Of a DNA stretch of 64,000 bases, positions 47,346 to 55,758 are shown piece by piece. Each line of letters begins with the position of its first letter. The first letter of the stretch is position 1. Location of the stretch: contig NZ_LGDV01000201.1 of assembly GCF_001280015.1 (NCBI RefSeq), positions 321,350 to 385,349 of the forward strand, written 5' to 3'. Source of the DNA: Streptomyces sp. MMG1121. Lineage in GTDB: Bacteria; Actinomycetota; Actinomycetes; Streptomycetales; Streptomycetaceae. The notes under the pieces are model-generated. The model worked only from the letters and a program-made list of their open reading frames with translations. It had not been told where the DNA came from and ran no database searches. Position numbers and translations under genes: made by a program.

Positions 47346-47873
47346 TCAGGCCCTGCGCCCCATCTTGGCCTGGGACGCCTGGATGCCCCGCTCCAGGTCG
47401 CCGAGCAGGTCTTCCAGGACGCTCAGCCGCTGGTGCGGGACGTACTGGAGGGCGGCGCGCTGGACGCGTGCGGTCTCGGCCGCGAGGCGGTCGGCCATGG
47501 CCCGGCCCTCCTCGGTGAGCAGGACGCGCAGGGCTCGCCGGTCCCGCGGCTCCTGACAGCGCACCACGAGCCCGGCCCGCTCCAGGCGGTCGATGCGTGC
47601 GGTGATGCCGCCGGAGGTGAGGTTCACCCCGCGGGCCAGTCTGCTGGCCGACATGCCCTCGCCCTCGGCGCAGTGGCGCAGCAGGGCGAGCACTTCCACG
47701 TCGTAGCTGCGCAGTCCGTACTGCGCGCACAGGCTGATCAGCACGTCCTGGTGGGCCTGTGTGATGGACATCAGCCGTCCGAAGATGCCGCCGGGCGCGA
47801 CGGTCTGGGCGGACGGCGAGGAGGTGGTGGGGAGGGTTCGGTGCCGGCCTGAGCGGTCTACCGGTGCGTTCAT
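47346..47873 (-). CDS. MarR family regulator
   Basis: 175 residues with MarR winged helix (ASRLARGVNLTSGGITARIDRLERAGL and wing EPRDRRALRVLLTEEG). It faces the plus-strand oxidase/monooxygenase genes and may regulate them. A 12-bp repeat GGTCTACCGGTG occurs at 47855-47866 (inside the 5' coding region) and 47901-47912, so it could bind its own upstream region; the true start may be a little downstream. Confidence 0.88.
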   Translation of the reverse strand: MNAPVDRSGRHRTLPTTSSPSAQTVAPGGIFGRLMSITQAHQDVLISLCAQYGLRSYDVEVLALLRHCAEGEGMSASRLARGVNLTSGGITARIDRLERAGLVVRCQEPRDRRALRVLLTEEGRAMADRLAAETARVQRAALQYVPHQRLSVLEDLLGDLERGIQASQAKMGRRA

Positions 47874-47903
47874 GAGTGTTCCCGTCAGTCCTCTGCTGGT
47901 GGT

Positions 47904-48167
47904 CTACCGGTGTCCAGGACGGCGGTGAGAAGCCCGGCCAGCATCGTGTGGATGGCCGGTCATGATGCGCTCAGCGGTGGCTGAGCGATGGTTCTTGGCC
48001 GATTGCCGACGGTGCTCGATGTTCACTTGGCCGGCATGGACGAAGACGTCCCGCTCAGTGCCATCGAAGAACCGCACCTCGGTCTCTGCCTCGGCCGACG
48101 CGCGGATGTGCGCGGCATCCTCACCCTCGCCGCGCGGTGAATCGGCGGTGCTGATCGAAGCCGTCAC
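47904..48167 (-). CDS. Possible small unassigned protein
   Basis: An 87-codon ORF from a GTG at 48167 upstream of the MarR gene. The first 70 residues look protein-like (acidic, with FFDGTERDVFVHAGQVN); the ribosome site is weak. No family recognised; it may be spurious or a remnant. Confidence 0.3.
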   Translation of the reverse strand: MTASISTADSPRGEGEDAAHIRASAEAETEVRFFDGTERDVFVHAGQVNIEHRRQSAKNHRSATAERIMTGHPHDAGRASHRRPGHR

Positions 48168-48421
48168 TGAAAACCCCCGTTTCGTATGTCATTCACTCAT
48201 GCGAGGCGAAGTGCTGTCGTCTCTCTTCGTCCGGTCAACGCCACTGCCGTTCTCCCCTCTTGTTCAGACCGCATACACACAGATGAACCGGAGGGGCAGA
48301 CCCTTCTCCTCGCGCACTCGGTGTGGTGGCGTGCGGTCGGGTGGTCGCGCCCGGCCGCGAGGTCCGAAGGCACCGAGCGCGTGCTCTGCACGTGGATGGC
48401 GGATTCCAGGACCGAGCCAAG

Positions 48422-48441
48422 CATAAATAGCGCTATTTATG
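48422..48441. promoter_or_regulatory. Perfect 20-bp palindrome, left copy
   Basis: CATAAATAGCGCTATTTATG, very AT-rich against a GC-rich genome, is the left end of the inverted repeat. It matches 15 of 20 bases of the site between the scbR and scbA homologues (53208-53227), so it is probably bound by a regulator of this locus. Confidence 0.65.
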
Positions 48442-48686
48442 TCTGATGTCGAGGGAGACGTGATGCGACTTGACCAAGTCCGGAGGTGCGAATCACCCCA
48501 AACGCCATAGGGGGCAGGTCCCGGGCGACGGACCAGCGACACCGCCCGCCCACTCCAGCCAGGAGCCCCACCGGGGAGGCCATGGGGCGTCATGACACGG
48601 CCGCCACCTGCCACTTGCGGCCTTTGAGTCGATTCGCACCGCTGGACTTGGCCAAGTCGCCTCACGTTTCCCTCTGTGTGGACAAA

Positions 48687-48706
48687 CATAAATAGCGCTA
48701 TTTATG
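48687..48706. promoter_or_regulatory. Perfect 20-bp palindrome, right copy
   Basis: Identical to the left copy and located about 104 nt before the transposase-like start, where a bound dimer could control transcription of that gene. Confidence 0.65.
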
Positions 48707-48713
48707 CTTGGGG

Positions 48714-48754
48714 GACCTCGCCACCGGAAATCCCCCGTCTCCGGTGGCGAGGTC
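48714..48754. terminator. Hairpin in the leader of the transposase-like gene
   Basis: A perfect 15-bp stem (48714-48728 with 48740-48754) and 11-nt loop stands between the inverted repeat and the gene start. It could insulate the gene from upstream readthrough or act as an attenuator. Confidence 0.7.
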
Positions 48755-48810
48755 GTCCGCGCGCGCATCGGGGACAGCGGCCAAGAGTCATGTGGGAGGG
48801 ACGGGTTCCG

Positions 48811-49935
48811 ATGACACTGCTGTACGAGTCGACGCCAAGACCGTTCGCCGAAGGCGGGGAACCCCGGCTCACCCGGCTCCCGCCCTTCGTCGAGACGGTC
48901 TTCGACTGTCTGCCACGGGCGGACCAGCGCAAGTGGGCGCAGCAGTACATCAGGGCACTGCTGCAGACACCGGGCAAGAAGTCGGTGCGGCGGCTGGCGG
49001 AATCCGTCAGCGACTCCCCCACGGCCTCGCAGGCCATGCACCAATTCGTGAACGCCAGCCCCTGGGACTGGCTGGCGGTACGTCAGGGTCTGCTGCGCTG
49101 GGTGCAGCGGACCAGCCCGACGGTGACGGCCTGGACGCTGGTCCCCGCTTTCATCCCCAAGCGGGGCGAGCACTCCGCCGGAGTCCACCGAAGGTTCAAC
49201 CCCCTGCTCCGTCGGGTGTCGAACTGCCAGCTCGGGATGGTCGTGCTGGCCACGGGCGAACACGGCCCGCTGCCGCTCGACTGGAACCTGTACATCCCTC
49301 ACGAGTGGGCGGCGGACTCCCCACTGCGGTCCAAGGTGCGGGTGCCGGAGGAGGTCTGCGGGCCCCTGTGGTCGCAGGCCACCGAACTCCTGCGACGCGT
49401 CGCCTCGTGGTCTCCTGACCGACAGGTCCCCGTCACGGCCGAACTGTCCTGGCTGCCGGACCGCGAGTCCTTCCTCGCTCACCTGGAGCGGAGCGAGCAG
49501 CCCTTCGTGGTCGAAGTCCCCGACACCGTGCACGTCCAGCGTGTGACATCCCAGCCGGCCAACTCACCGGCACTCACCGTACGGGAGCTGCTCACGGAGC
49601 ACGGGACCGCGGACGAAGGAGAGCGGCAGCACGTCCTCGGCCTCCCGGTGACCCTTCCCGGTCCCGCGACGGAACGTGTCCGGCTGCGGTTGCTGGCTCA
49701 GCGAAGGCCGAACGGTCCGGCACGGACGTGGCTGACGAACCTGGTCGACCGACCGCTGCCCGATTTGCTGCCGCTGATGCGACAGTCGCGGCTCGCGGAG
49801 AGCGTGGTCGACACCCTGAGCGCGGACTTCGGGCTGCAGGACTTCGAGGGCCGGTCGTTCCCCGGCTGGCATCGCCACACCACCTTGGTGTCCGCCGCCT
49901 ACACCTACGCCCAGGTCCGCGCCGACCACTCCTGA
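48811..49935 (+). CDS. IS701-like transposase homologue, apparently catalytically inactive
   Basis: 374 residues from ATG 48811 (an in-frame ATG at 48790 is possible). The IS701 DDE pattern is recognisable: RKWAQQYIRALLQTPGKKSV, then FIPKRGEHSAGVHRRF and SNCQLGMVV, and FEGRSFPGWHRHTTLVSAAY at the end. The first catalytic Asp (LDDTGFPKKG in active members) reads LVPAFIPKRG near residue 110, and the second Asp region reads VTAELSWLPD near 207. The final Glu of FEGR is kept. It lies beside an ScbR-like regulator; no flanking IS ends of its own are visible. A domesticated regulator is possible. Confidence 0.75.
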   Translation: MTLLYESTPRPFAEGGEPRLTRLPPFVETVFDCLPRADQRKWAQQYIRALLQTPGKKSVRRLAESVSDSPTASQAMHQFVNASPWDWLAVRQGLLRWVQRTSPTVTAWTLVPAFIPKRGEHSAGVHRRFNPLLRRVSNCQLGMVVLATGEHGPLPLDWNLYIPHEWAADSPLRSKVRVPEEVCGPLWSQATELLRRVASWSPDRQVPVTAELSWLPDRESFLAHLERSEQPFVVEVPDTVHVQRVTSQPANSPALTVRELLTEHGTADEGERQHVLGLPVTLPGPATERVRLRLLAQRRPNGPARTWLTNLVDRPLPDLLPLMRQSRLAESVVDTLSADFGLQDFEGRSFPGWHRHTTLVSAAYTYAQVRADHS

Positions 49936-50012
49936 CAGCGCAGACACGAGGGCGGCGCCCGGCCGGCCCGCCAACGGCCGTATGCCCAGCGACGCCCGCC
50001 GGCCCGGCGTAC

Positions 50013-50591
50013 TCAGCGCACGTCCGCGGCCAGGCCGCGCAGTACGGCGCGCCAGACCTCGGCGAAGTCAGGAGCCACCGGGACGCCCTCGGCTGCGCTC
50101 CTGGCTTCTCTCGTGGCCCCCTCCACCGCGTGCAGGATGAGATACACGGCGGTGGTCGGCCGTACGTCGTCGGCCAGTTCACCGTTGTCGGAGGCCCGCT
50201 CCAGCAGCCGCAGGACCTCCGCGCGCCAGGTGCTGGGCCAGCCGGAGTCGACGTGGCCCTCCTCGACCAGGCGCGTAGCGGCCCGGGTGAGCACGTTGTT
50301 CCGCAGTGCTGTCGCCACCTGGAGCACGAGGACGGAGAGGTCATGGAGGGGGTGACCGGTGTCGGAGCGTGCCGCGCGGATGCGTTGCAGTTCACCGACG
50401 CCTTCCTCCACCACGGCCGACGCCAGTTCCGCCTTGGAGTGGAAATGGAACGTGAGGGCCCCCAGCGTGACGCCTGCTTCGGCGCAGACGGAGTTGAGCA
50501 CCGTGCCGACGTAGCCGTACCGGTCGAAGTGGTGTGCAGCTGCCAGGACGAGGTTCGCGCGGGTTCTGGCGGCTTTCTCTCTGTTCTTCAT
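50013..50591 (-). CDS. ArpA/ScbR-like TetR family regulator (second receptor homologue)
   Basis: 192 residues. HTH in YVGTVLNSVCAEAGVTLGALTFHFHSK carries the GALxFHF signature of gamma-butyrolactone receptors and pseudo-receptors. It is the last gene of the minus-strand group that starts with the ScbR homologue and probably represses it or related targets. Whether it binds a butyrolactone or an antibiotic is unknown. Confidence 0.85.
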   Translation of the reverse strand: MKNREKAARTRANLVLAAAHHFDRYGYVGTVLNSVCAEAGVTLGALTFHFHSKAELASAVVEEGVGELQRIRAARSDTGHPLHDLSVLVLQVATALRNNVLTRAATRLVEEGHVDSGWPSTWRAEVLRLLERASDNGELADDVRPTTAVYLILHAVEGATREARSAAEGVPVAPDFAEVWRAVLRGLAADVR

Positions 50592-50769
50592 GGTGGGGCC
50601 TCGATGATCACGACGACCGGCCGCGGGCGGCGCGGGCCCGTGGCAGTAGCTCGACGGGCGGTATGACCCTACGGCGAACGCAGGTCAACGAGCATGAGAA
50701 CAGCGGGAGTTGGCAACTTTCTGGGCAAGTCCACCGGCTGAGCGCGGGCCACTGGCGCAGGGCGAGCCG

Positions 50770-51537
50770 CTACCGGGCGGTCCATCCTCCGTCGACCGGG
50801 ATGACGGCGCCCGTGGTGAACGACGCTCGGTCGGAGCAGAGCCAGGCGGCCGTCTGAGCGATCTCGACGGGGTCCGCCAGACGCTGTTGGATGGCGCGCT
50901 CGGTGAAAGGCTTGAAGAGCGAGGGGGTGTGGGAGAGTACCTCGTCCATCAGCTCGGTCCGGGTGCTGCCGACGACCAGCGCGTTGACGCGGATGTGCTG
51001 CTTCACGTACTCGTCGGCCGCGGCCCGGCTCAGGCCGATGACGGCATGCTTGGCGGCTATGTAGGGGGCAGAGGCGCCGGTCGCGCGGACTCCGGCGACG
51101 CTCGAGGTGTTCACGATGGAGCCGCCGCCGTGTTCGAGCATCACGGCTATCTGGGCCCGCATCGCGTTCCACACGCCGCGGGCATTGACGTCCATGATGC
51201 GCTCGTACTCGTCGTCGCCCATCAGGTGCATCGGGGTTCCGGTGGAGGTCCACCCCGCGTTGTTGAAGGCGGCGTCGAGGCTGCCGAACGTCTCCAGTGC
51301 CGTCCGCACGGCCGCACGCATGTCCTCGGCGCGGGTGACGTCGGCCACCACGGCGGTGGCCTGACCACCTGCTGCGCCGATCTTGTCCACGATCTCGAGC
51401 AGCCGGTCCGCACGGCGGGCGGTCAGCACCACGCGGGCCTCCTCCTGGGCGAAGAGCTGTGCCGCCGCCGCACCGATGCCACTGCTCGCTCCGGTGATCA
51501 GTACCGTCTTGCCGTGCAGCAGGCCTCGTACGGACAT
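50770..51537 (-). CDS. SDR-family oxidoreductase
   Basis: 255 residues; ATG 51537 with AAGGAG 4 nt upstream. Classic SDR: TGASSGIG cofactor motif, NNAG, catalytic Ser (NTSSVAG) with YIAAK (Tyr and Lys). It probably reduces or oxidises a keto intermediate. In a butyrolactone locus it could reduce the 6-keto group of an A-factor-type precursor. Confidence 0.9.
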   Translation of the reverse strand: MSVRGLLHGKTVLITGASSGIGAAAAQLFAQEEARVVLTARRADRLLEIVDKIGAAGGQATAVVADVTRAEDMRAAVRTALETFGSLDAAFNNAGWTSTGTPMHLMGDDEYERIMDVNARGVWNAMRAQIAVMLEHGGGSIVNTSSVAGVRATGASAPYIAAKHAVIGLSRAAADEYVKQHIRVNALVVGSTRTELMDEVLSHTPSLFKPFTERAIQQRLADPVEIAQTAAWLCSDRASFTTGAVIPVDGGWTAR

Positions 51538-51696
51538 GGGTCTCCTTCATGCAGGCACCGCTCCTCCCCTGCCCGGGGGAGAGTGCAGCGCTTCGGTGTG
51601 TCTGGCGTACCTGGAACGAAGATCGTCACGCGAAGGGCTTCGGCTGGCAAGCCGAGCCGTGGCTGGATCTCATTCCTCCTGCTCGTCTCACCGGTC

Positions 51697-52560
51697 TCAT
51701 GCGAAGCGGTCCATATGGTCGGCCGCCCACGCGGCGAAGGTGGTCGTGGGCCTCCCCGTGAGTCGCTCGACCGTGTCCGTGGTCCGAGCCTTGGCACCGG
51801 CCAACTGCCGCTCGGCGCTTGCGAGCAGAGCGTCCGCCATCGTCGGCGAGTACCGGCGCGAGTAGCGCGCGTGCGCCTCCGCACGGGACAGCGCCCGGCA
51901 GACGAGGGGCCGCTCCAGCAGTTCGGCCAGGACGGCGGACTGTTCGTGGGCCGAGAGCGGCTGAGGGCCCGTGAGCTGGTAGGACTGGAAATGGTGCTCG
52001 GCATCGCCCAGGACCCGGGCAGCCGCCTGCGCGACGTCCTCCGGTGCGATGCACGCGTTACGGCTGTGAGGGTGCAACGCGTAGGTGGCACCGCGGCTTC
52101 GGATGCTCGACGCCCAGGCCAGGGCATGTGACATGAACGAACGTGGCTGGATCATGGTCCACGGGATGCCGCTTTTCTTGATCCGCTCCTCGTTGCTCCG
52201 CTGCCACGTGGTGACGAGGTCGTGCGCCGCGCTGTCGTGCACCGCCGCCGCGGAGAGTTTGACGATGTGCCCCACCGAGGCGTCGACGGCCGCCCGCACT
52301 ATGTTCCGGTCGTGTTCGGGGCGGGTGGGTTCGTTCGTCACGACGAAGAGGGCGTCGGCGCCGCGAAATGCGGCGACGAGGCTCTCGGGAGCGTCGTAGT
52401 CACAGGCGACGTGGGTGACGCCGGGACGCTGCGTGGTGGCGCGAGGCGTGCGACTCGTAAGGGTGACGCGGTGGTGGGCCGCGAGATGCCGAACCACCAG
52501 CGGGGCGATCTGGCCGGTGGCTCCGGTGAGGACGATGTGCCGGGATGTGGTTGCGTTCAC
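51697..52560 (-). CDS. NmrA-like NAD(P)-binding protein
   Basis: 287 residues; GTG 52560 overlaps the ScbR stop by 4 nt. TGATGQIAPLVVRHL is the NAD(P) motif of NmrA/atypical SDRs; no Tyr-x3-Lys catalytic pair is obvious. Members are quinone reductases, redox sensors or butenolide reductases. Coupled to the scbR homologue. Confidence 0.85.
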   Translation of the reverse strand: MNATTSRHIVLTGATGQIAPLVVRHLAAHHRVTLTSRTPRATTQRPGVTHVACDYDAPESLVAAFRGADALFVVTNEPTRPEHDRNIVRAAVDASVGHIVKLSAAAVHDSAAHDLVTTWQRSNEERIKKSGIPWTMIQPRSFMSHALAWASSIRSRGATYALHPHSRNACIAPEDVAQAAARVLGDAEHHFQSYQLTGPQPLSAHEQSAVLAELLERPLVCRALSRAEAHARYSRRYSPTMADALLASAERQLAGAKARTTDTVERLTGRPTTTFAAWAADHMDRFA

Positions 52561-53186
52561 GGTCCTGTGTCGGGGATGCGCTCGGGATCGATCTGGATGT
52601 CGTGCAGCATCGAATCGGCAGCGACACCGGGCAACAGTAGTTCCCACATGTCGCTGACGCGTTCCATGAGGTCGGCTCGCTTGGTGGCGAGGTGCGCGTA
52701 GACCTGCATGCCGGTACAGGCGCCGACGACGAAACGGGCCACCCGGTCGGGACTGACGGACGCACGGAGTTCACCGCCCGCTCGGGCCACGTCGAGGTGG
52801 CTGCGCATGAGCGCCCGCCATTCCTCGAAGGAGGTGGCGTCGTTCATGCCGTGGCTGCCCTGTTCGACGGCGAGGCGGACTCCGGCCCGCAGGATCGGAT
52901 CCCGTTTCATACGGTCCGCCCACACCAGAGTGATGTCGACCACACGCTGCAACCCCGTGGACTCGAGGTGGGGTTCTATCGTCGCCGGCTGGGCGTTCAT
53001 CAACGCTTCGGCCAGGCCCTGCTTCGAGCCGAAGTGGAAGTAGAGCGCGCCAAGGGTGAGCCCCGCCCGTTCCACGATCTGGGTCACCGCCGCCCTCTCG
53101 TAGCCGGCCTCGTCGAAGACCTCAGCCGCCGCCAGCAGGATCCTCTGTCTCGTCCGAGCGGCTCTCTCCGCCTTGACAGTTGGCAC
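52557..53186 (-). CDS. Gamma-butyrolactone receptor-like TetR regulator (ArpA/ScbR type)
   Basis: 209 residues from GTG 53186 (MPTVKAERAARTRQ), preferred over ATG 53210 because GAGGAG is 9 nt away and ScbR proteins start near this point. HTH AAVTQIVERAGLTLGALYFHF matches receptors of the A-factor type. It is divergent from the AfsA homologue, and a 20-bp palindrome-like site lies in the gap. Confidence 0.88.
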   Translation of the reverse strand: MPTVKAERAARTRQRILLAAAEVFDEAGYERAAVTQIVERAGLTLGALYFHFGSKQGLAEALMNAQPATIEPHLESTGLQRVVDITLVWADRMKRDPILRAGVRLAVEQGSHGMNDATSFEEWRALMRSHLDVARAGGELRASVSPDRVARFVVGACTGMQVYAHLATKRADLMERVSDMWELLLPGVAADSMLHDIQIDPERIPDTGP

Positions 53187-53207
53187 TCTCAACCACTCCT
53201 CGACAGA

Positions 53208-53227
53208 CATAGATAACGTACTTTATG
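53208..53227. promoter_or_regulatory. Operator between scbR and scbA homologues
   Basis: CATAGATAACGTACTTTATG shares 15 of 20 positions and both CATA/TATG ends with the perfect palindromes at 48422 and 48687, and overlaps the divergent promoters. Probable binding site of the receptor-like TetR protein. Confidence 0.65.
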
Positions 53228-53278
53228 TTAGCGGTACCGCTGCCAAGCAGGCCATCCGATCAGGGGGAAAGGGCCGGC

Positions 53279-54334
53279 ATGTCGAACTCTTGCGGTCTCG
53301 GACACGACGGACCGCGACTGACCGAAAGGGTTCCTCAGGAACTCGTCCACAAGCTTGCGTCCGAAGAGGTGCTGCTCACCGGCTGGACCACTCACGACGA
53401 CGACCGGCACACCGTCCACGCCCGGTGGCCCGGCTTCCACACCTTCTACTGGCCTCGCAACCGACGCTTCGACCCTCTGCTCTTCGTCGAAACGGTTCGC
53501 CAGACGTTCCCGCTGCTCTCTCACGTCGCCTACGGCGTGCCCTTCGGTAGCCATTTAGTCTGGGACGACTTCAGTTTCGAGGTCGCGCCATGGGCCATGC
53601 TGGTCCCGCGCGCCCCGGCCGACGTCGTCCTGGAGATCACGTGCACGGACGTCCGGACCCGAAAGGGCTGCCTGGTCTCGATGACCATGGACGCGGCCGC
53701 CAGCCTGAACGGACGCCGCATCGGGAACGCCCGCACCCGCTTCACCAACCACTCCCCCGCCGTCTACCGGCGGCTACGCGGCAGACGGGATCTCGCCGAA
53801 AAGCACCACGGGGCTTCTCCGCTCCCGCCGGCCGTGCTGCCCGCCACTGTCGGACACTGCCTGCCCGAGAACGTGGTACTTGCGAGCACCGAACGCTCCG
53901 ACCGATGGCAGCTGCGCGCCGACACGGACCACGCCGTCCTGTTCGACCACCCTGTCGACCACGCGCCCGGCATGCTTCTCCTGGAAGCCCTGCGCCAGGC
54001 CGCCCACGCGACTTGCTCCGCCACGAACAGCATGGTGACGGGGATGTCCGTGTCCTTCGAGAACTGGGTGGAACTGGACGCCGCAGCCTGGATCTCGGTC
54101 AAGCCCCTGCGCCACAACGTGCTGCGGGCCGTCATAGAACAGGAACACGGGACCGGCCTGAGCGGTGAGGTCACGATCGAGGCCGTCCCGGCCCGGACGG
54201 CCGGATCCCCCCGCCCGCTCGGACCGCTTGAACCTCCGCACGGGACCGACGCGCCCCACTCCTCGTCCGACGCCGGCCGGGAAGCCGTAGGTCTCGTCGG
54301 TTACGCGGCTGCGGCCGGTTGCGGGGTCGGCTGA
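53279..54334 (+). CDS. AfsA/ScbA-family gamma-butyrolactone biosynthesis protein
   Basis: 351 residues from ATG 53279 (MSNSCGLGHDG). Two AfsA hotdog-fold repeats are visible: QELVHKLASEEVLLTGW with FYWPRNRRFDPLLFVETVRQ, and later DHPVDHAPGMLLLEALRQAAHA. AfsA condenses a beta-ketoacyl-ACP with dihydroxyacetone phosphate to build the butenolide phosphate precursor. Divergent from the receptor gene, the standard layout of such signalling loci. Confidence 0.88.
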   Translation: MSNSCGLGHDGPRLTERVPQELVHKLASEEVLLTGWTTHDDDRHTVHARWPGFHTFYWPRNRRFDPLLFVETVRQTFPLLSHVAYGVPFGSHLVWDDFSFEVAPWAMLVPRAPADVVLEITCTDVRTRKGCLVSMTMDAAASLNGRRIGNARTRFTNHSPAVYRRLRGRRDLAEKHHGASPLPPAVLPATVGHCLPENVVLASTERSDRWQLRADTDHAVLFDHPVDHAPGMLLLEALRQAAHATCSATNSMVTGMSVSFENWVELDAAAWISVKPLRHNVLRAVIEQEHGTGLSGEVTIEAVPARTAGSPRPLGPLEPPHGTDAPHSSSDAGREAVGLVGYAAAAGCGVG

Positions 54335-54498
54335 TCGACATGCCGAGGGCAGGAGGCCCTGGGCGCCACGATCACCTGCGACAACGCGACGAGGACCGCG
54401 ACCGTCGGGTCGAGACCCTCGCTTGCGCATCGTTGCCACGAGTGTCCGAGGGGTGTGCTGACCACTGACGCCACGGTCGTGGCGGCGCAAGGGAAGCG

Positions 54499-55758
54499 CT
54501 ACCCCTGCTGAGGCGTGCCGGGAGACAGGGTGACCCGCAGGATGGCGTGACGTGACACCTGGCTGCCGGGCGAGGGTGTCTGCTCACATACTCGGCCGAC
54601 GGGCGTGCCGGGACGAGGGCACGCTCGGTGTCGGACGGGCTGGACGCGTACGCCGACCGCCTGGGCGCTCGATCGGGCTTCGGTCATCGACTCGCCGATC
54701 AGCGAGGGTGCCGCGACCCGGGGACGCGCAGGGGTGTCGCATTCGGTGATCACGTAGGTGCCCGCGGCGGCCACCAGCAGCAGCGCCATCGCCTGGAGTG
54801 GCCGGCGGATGCGCCGTCGGCGCACGGGGCGTTCTTTCCCGGGATCCCCGGACGGCGTTGGCTGGGTGTGCCGCACCGTCGCAGGCGGAGCCGCCGGCGC
54901 CGAGGTGACCGCCGTGGCACGGCCTGCCAGTACCTTCCCGATGGCGTCGCGCATCTCTTCGGCGGTCTGGTACCGGTCCGCACGGTCCTTGGCCAGCGCG
55001 CGCAGCACCAGGGTGTCGTAGGCGGCAGGCAGCTGCGGGGTGTGGGCGGAGGGGGGCACCGGTGGTTCCGAGAGGTGCTTCATGGCCACGGCGAGCGGGG
55101 TGTCACCGGTGAACGGGGGCCGGCGGGTGAGCAGTTCGTACAGCAGACAGCCGGTCGAGTACAGGTCGGTGCGGAAGTCCACCTGCTCGCCCCGGGCCTG
55201 TTCCGGCGAGAGGTACTCGGGCGTGCCCACCACCACCGAGGTGCGGGTGAGGGTCGTACCGGCCCGGTCCACCGAGCGGGCGATGCCGAAATCCGTCACC
55301 TTCACGGTGCCCTCGCGGGAGAGCATGACGTTCGCCGGTTTGATGTCCCGGTGGACGATGCCGTGGCGGTGCGCGTGATCGAGCGCCTCCAGTACGCCGG
55401 CCGTGAGCTCCAGGGCGTGCTCGGGTCCGGTGATCCGTGCCTCGCGCACGAATTGGAGCAGCGTGGCGCCCTGGACGTACTCCATCACGAGGTACGGGAC
55501 CAGATGGCCGTCGACCGTGTCCTCGCCCGCGTCGTAGACGGCGACGACGGACGGGTGGCCCAACAGGGCCGCCGAGACGACCTCACGGCGGAAACGCGCC
55601 CAGTGTTCGGCATCAGCCGCCAGTTCCGGCCGGAGCGTCTTCACGGCGACCGGGCGGAACAGCAACACGTCGTAAGCCAGCCATACCTCGGCCATCCCCC
55701 CTCGGCCCAGGACCTGTTCCAGCCGGTAGCGTCCGCCCAGATGACGTGAACGATCCAC
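54499..55758 (-). CDS. PASTA-domain Ser/Thr protein kinase (PknB-type)
   Basis: 419 residues from GTG 55758 with GGGGAG nearby. The kinase domain (about 1-270) has GRGGMAEV, HRDIKPANV and DFG. A basic linker, a membrane helix near residue 325 (ALLLVAAAGTYVITE) and one extracytoplasmic PASTA unit (APSLIGESMTEARSSAQAVG) follow. PASTA repeats sense peptidoglycan-like ligands. Only one repeat, unlike PknB with several. Confidence 0.9.
   Translation of the reverse strand: MDRSRHLGGRYRLEQVLGRGGMAEVWLAYDVLLFRPVAVKTLRPELAADAEHWARFRREVVSAALLGHPSVVAVYDAGEDTVDGHLVPYLVMEYVQGATLLQFVREARITGPEHALELTAGVLEALDHAHRHGIVHRDIKPANVMLSREGTVKVTDFGIARSVDRAGTTLTRTSVVVGTPEYLSPEQARGEQVDFRTDLYSTGCLLYELLTRRPPFTGDTPLAVAMKHLSEPPVPPSAHTPQLPAAYDTLVLRALAKDRADRYQTAEEMRDAIGKVLAGRATAVTSAPAAPPATVRHTQPTPSGDPGKERPVRRRRIRRPLQAMALLLVAAAGTYVITECDTPARPRVAAPSLIGESMTEARSSAQAVGVRVQPVRHRACPRPGTPVGRVCEQTPSPGSQVSRHAILRVTLSPGTPQQG

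Larger units (their letters stand above)
48422..48706. repeat. 285-bp imperfect inverted repeat bounded by identical 20-bp palindromes
   Basis: The left arm from 48422 rightwards and the right arm from 48706 leftwards are inverted copies. CATAAATAGCGCTATTTATG is identical at 48422-48441 and 48687-48706. Inside it, after a 3-nt gap, each arm carries GAGGGRRACGTG, the near-palindrome GACTTGRCCAAGTC and GGTGCGAATC in matching order, for about 80 bp with about 80% identity; weaker similarity reaches about 110 bp. The central 65 bp or so is unique. The structure resembles a MITE-like element or operator array. A transposase-like gene starts 104 nt beyond the right end. Confidence 0.8.

Noticed and set aside
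47855..47912. Duplicated GGTCTACCGGTG as a firm MarR operator
   Set aside because: One copy lies inside the predicted coding start and the dyad symmetry is short, so I mention it only in the MarR entry.
48422..48706. CRISPR-like repeat-spacer array
   Set aside because: Only two copies in opposite arms of an inverted repeat, no regular spacing and no cas genes.
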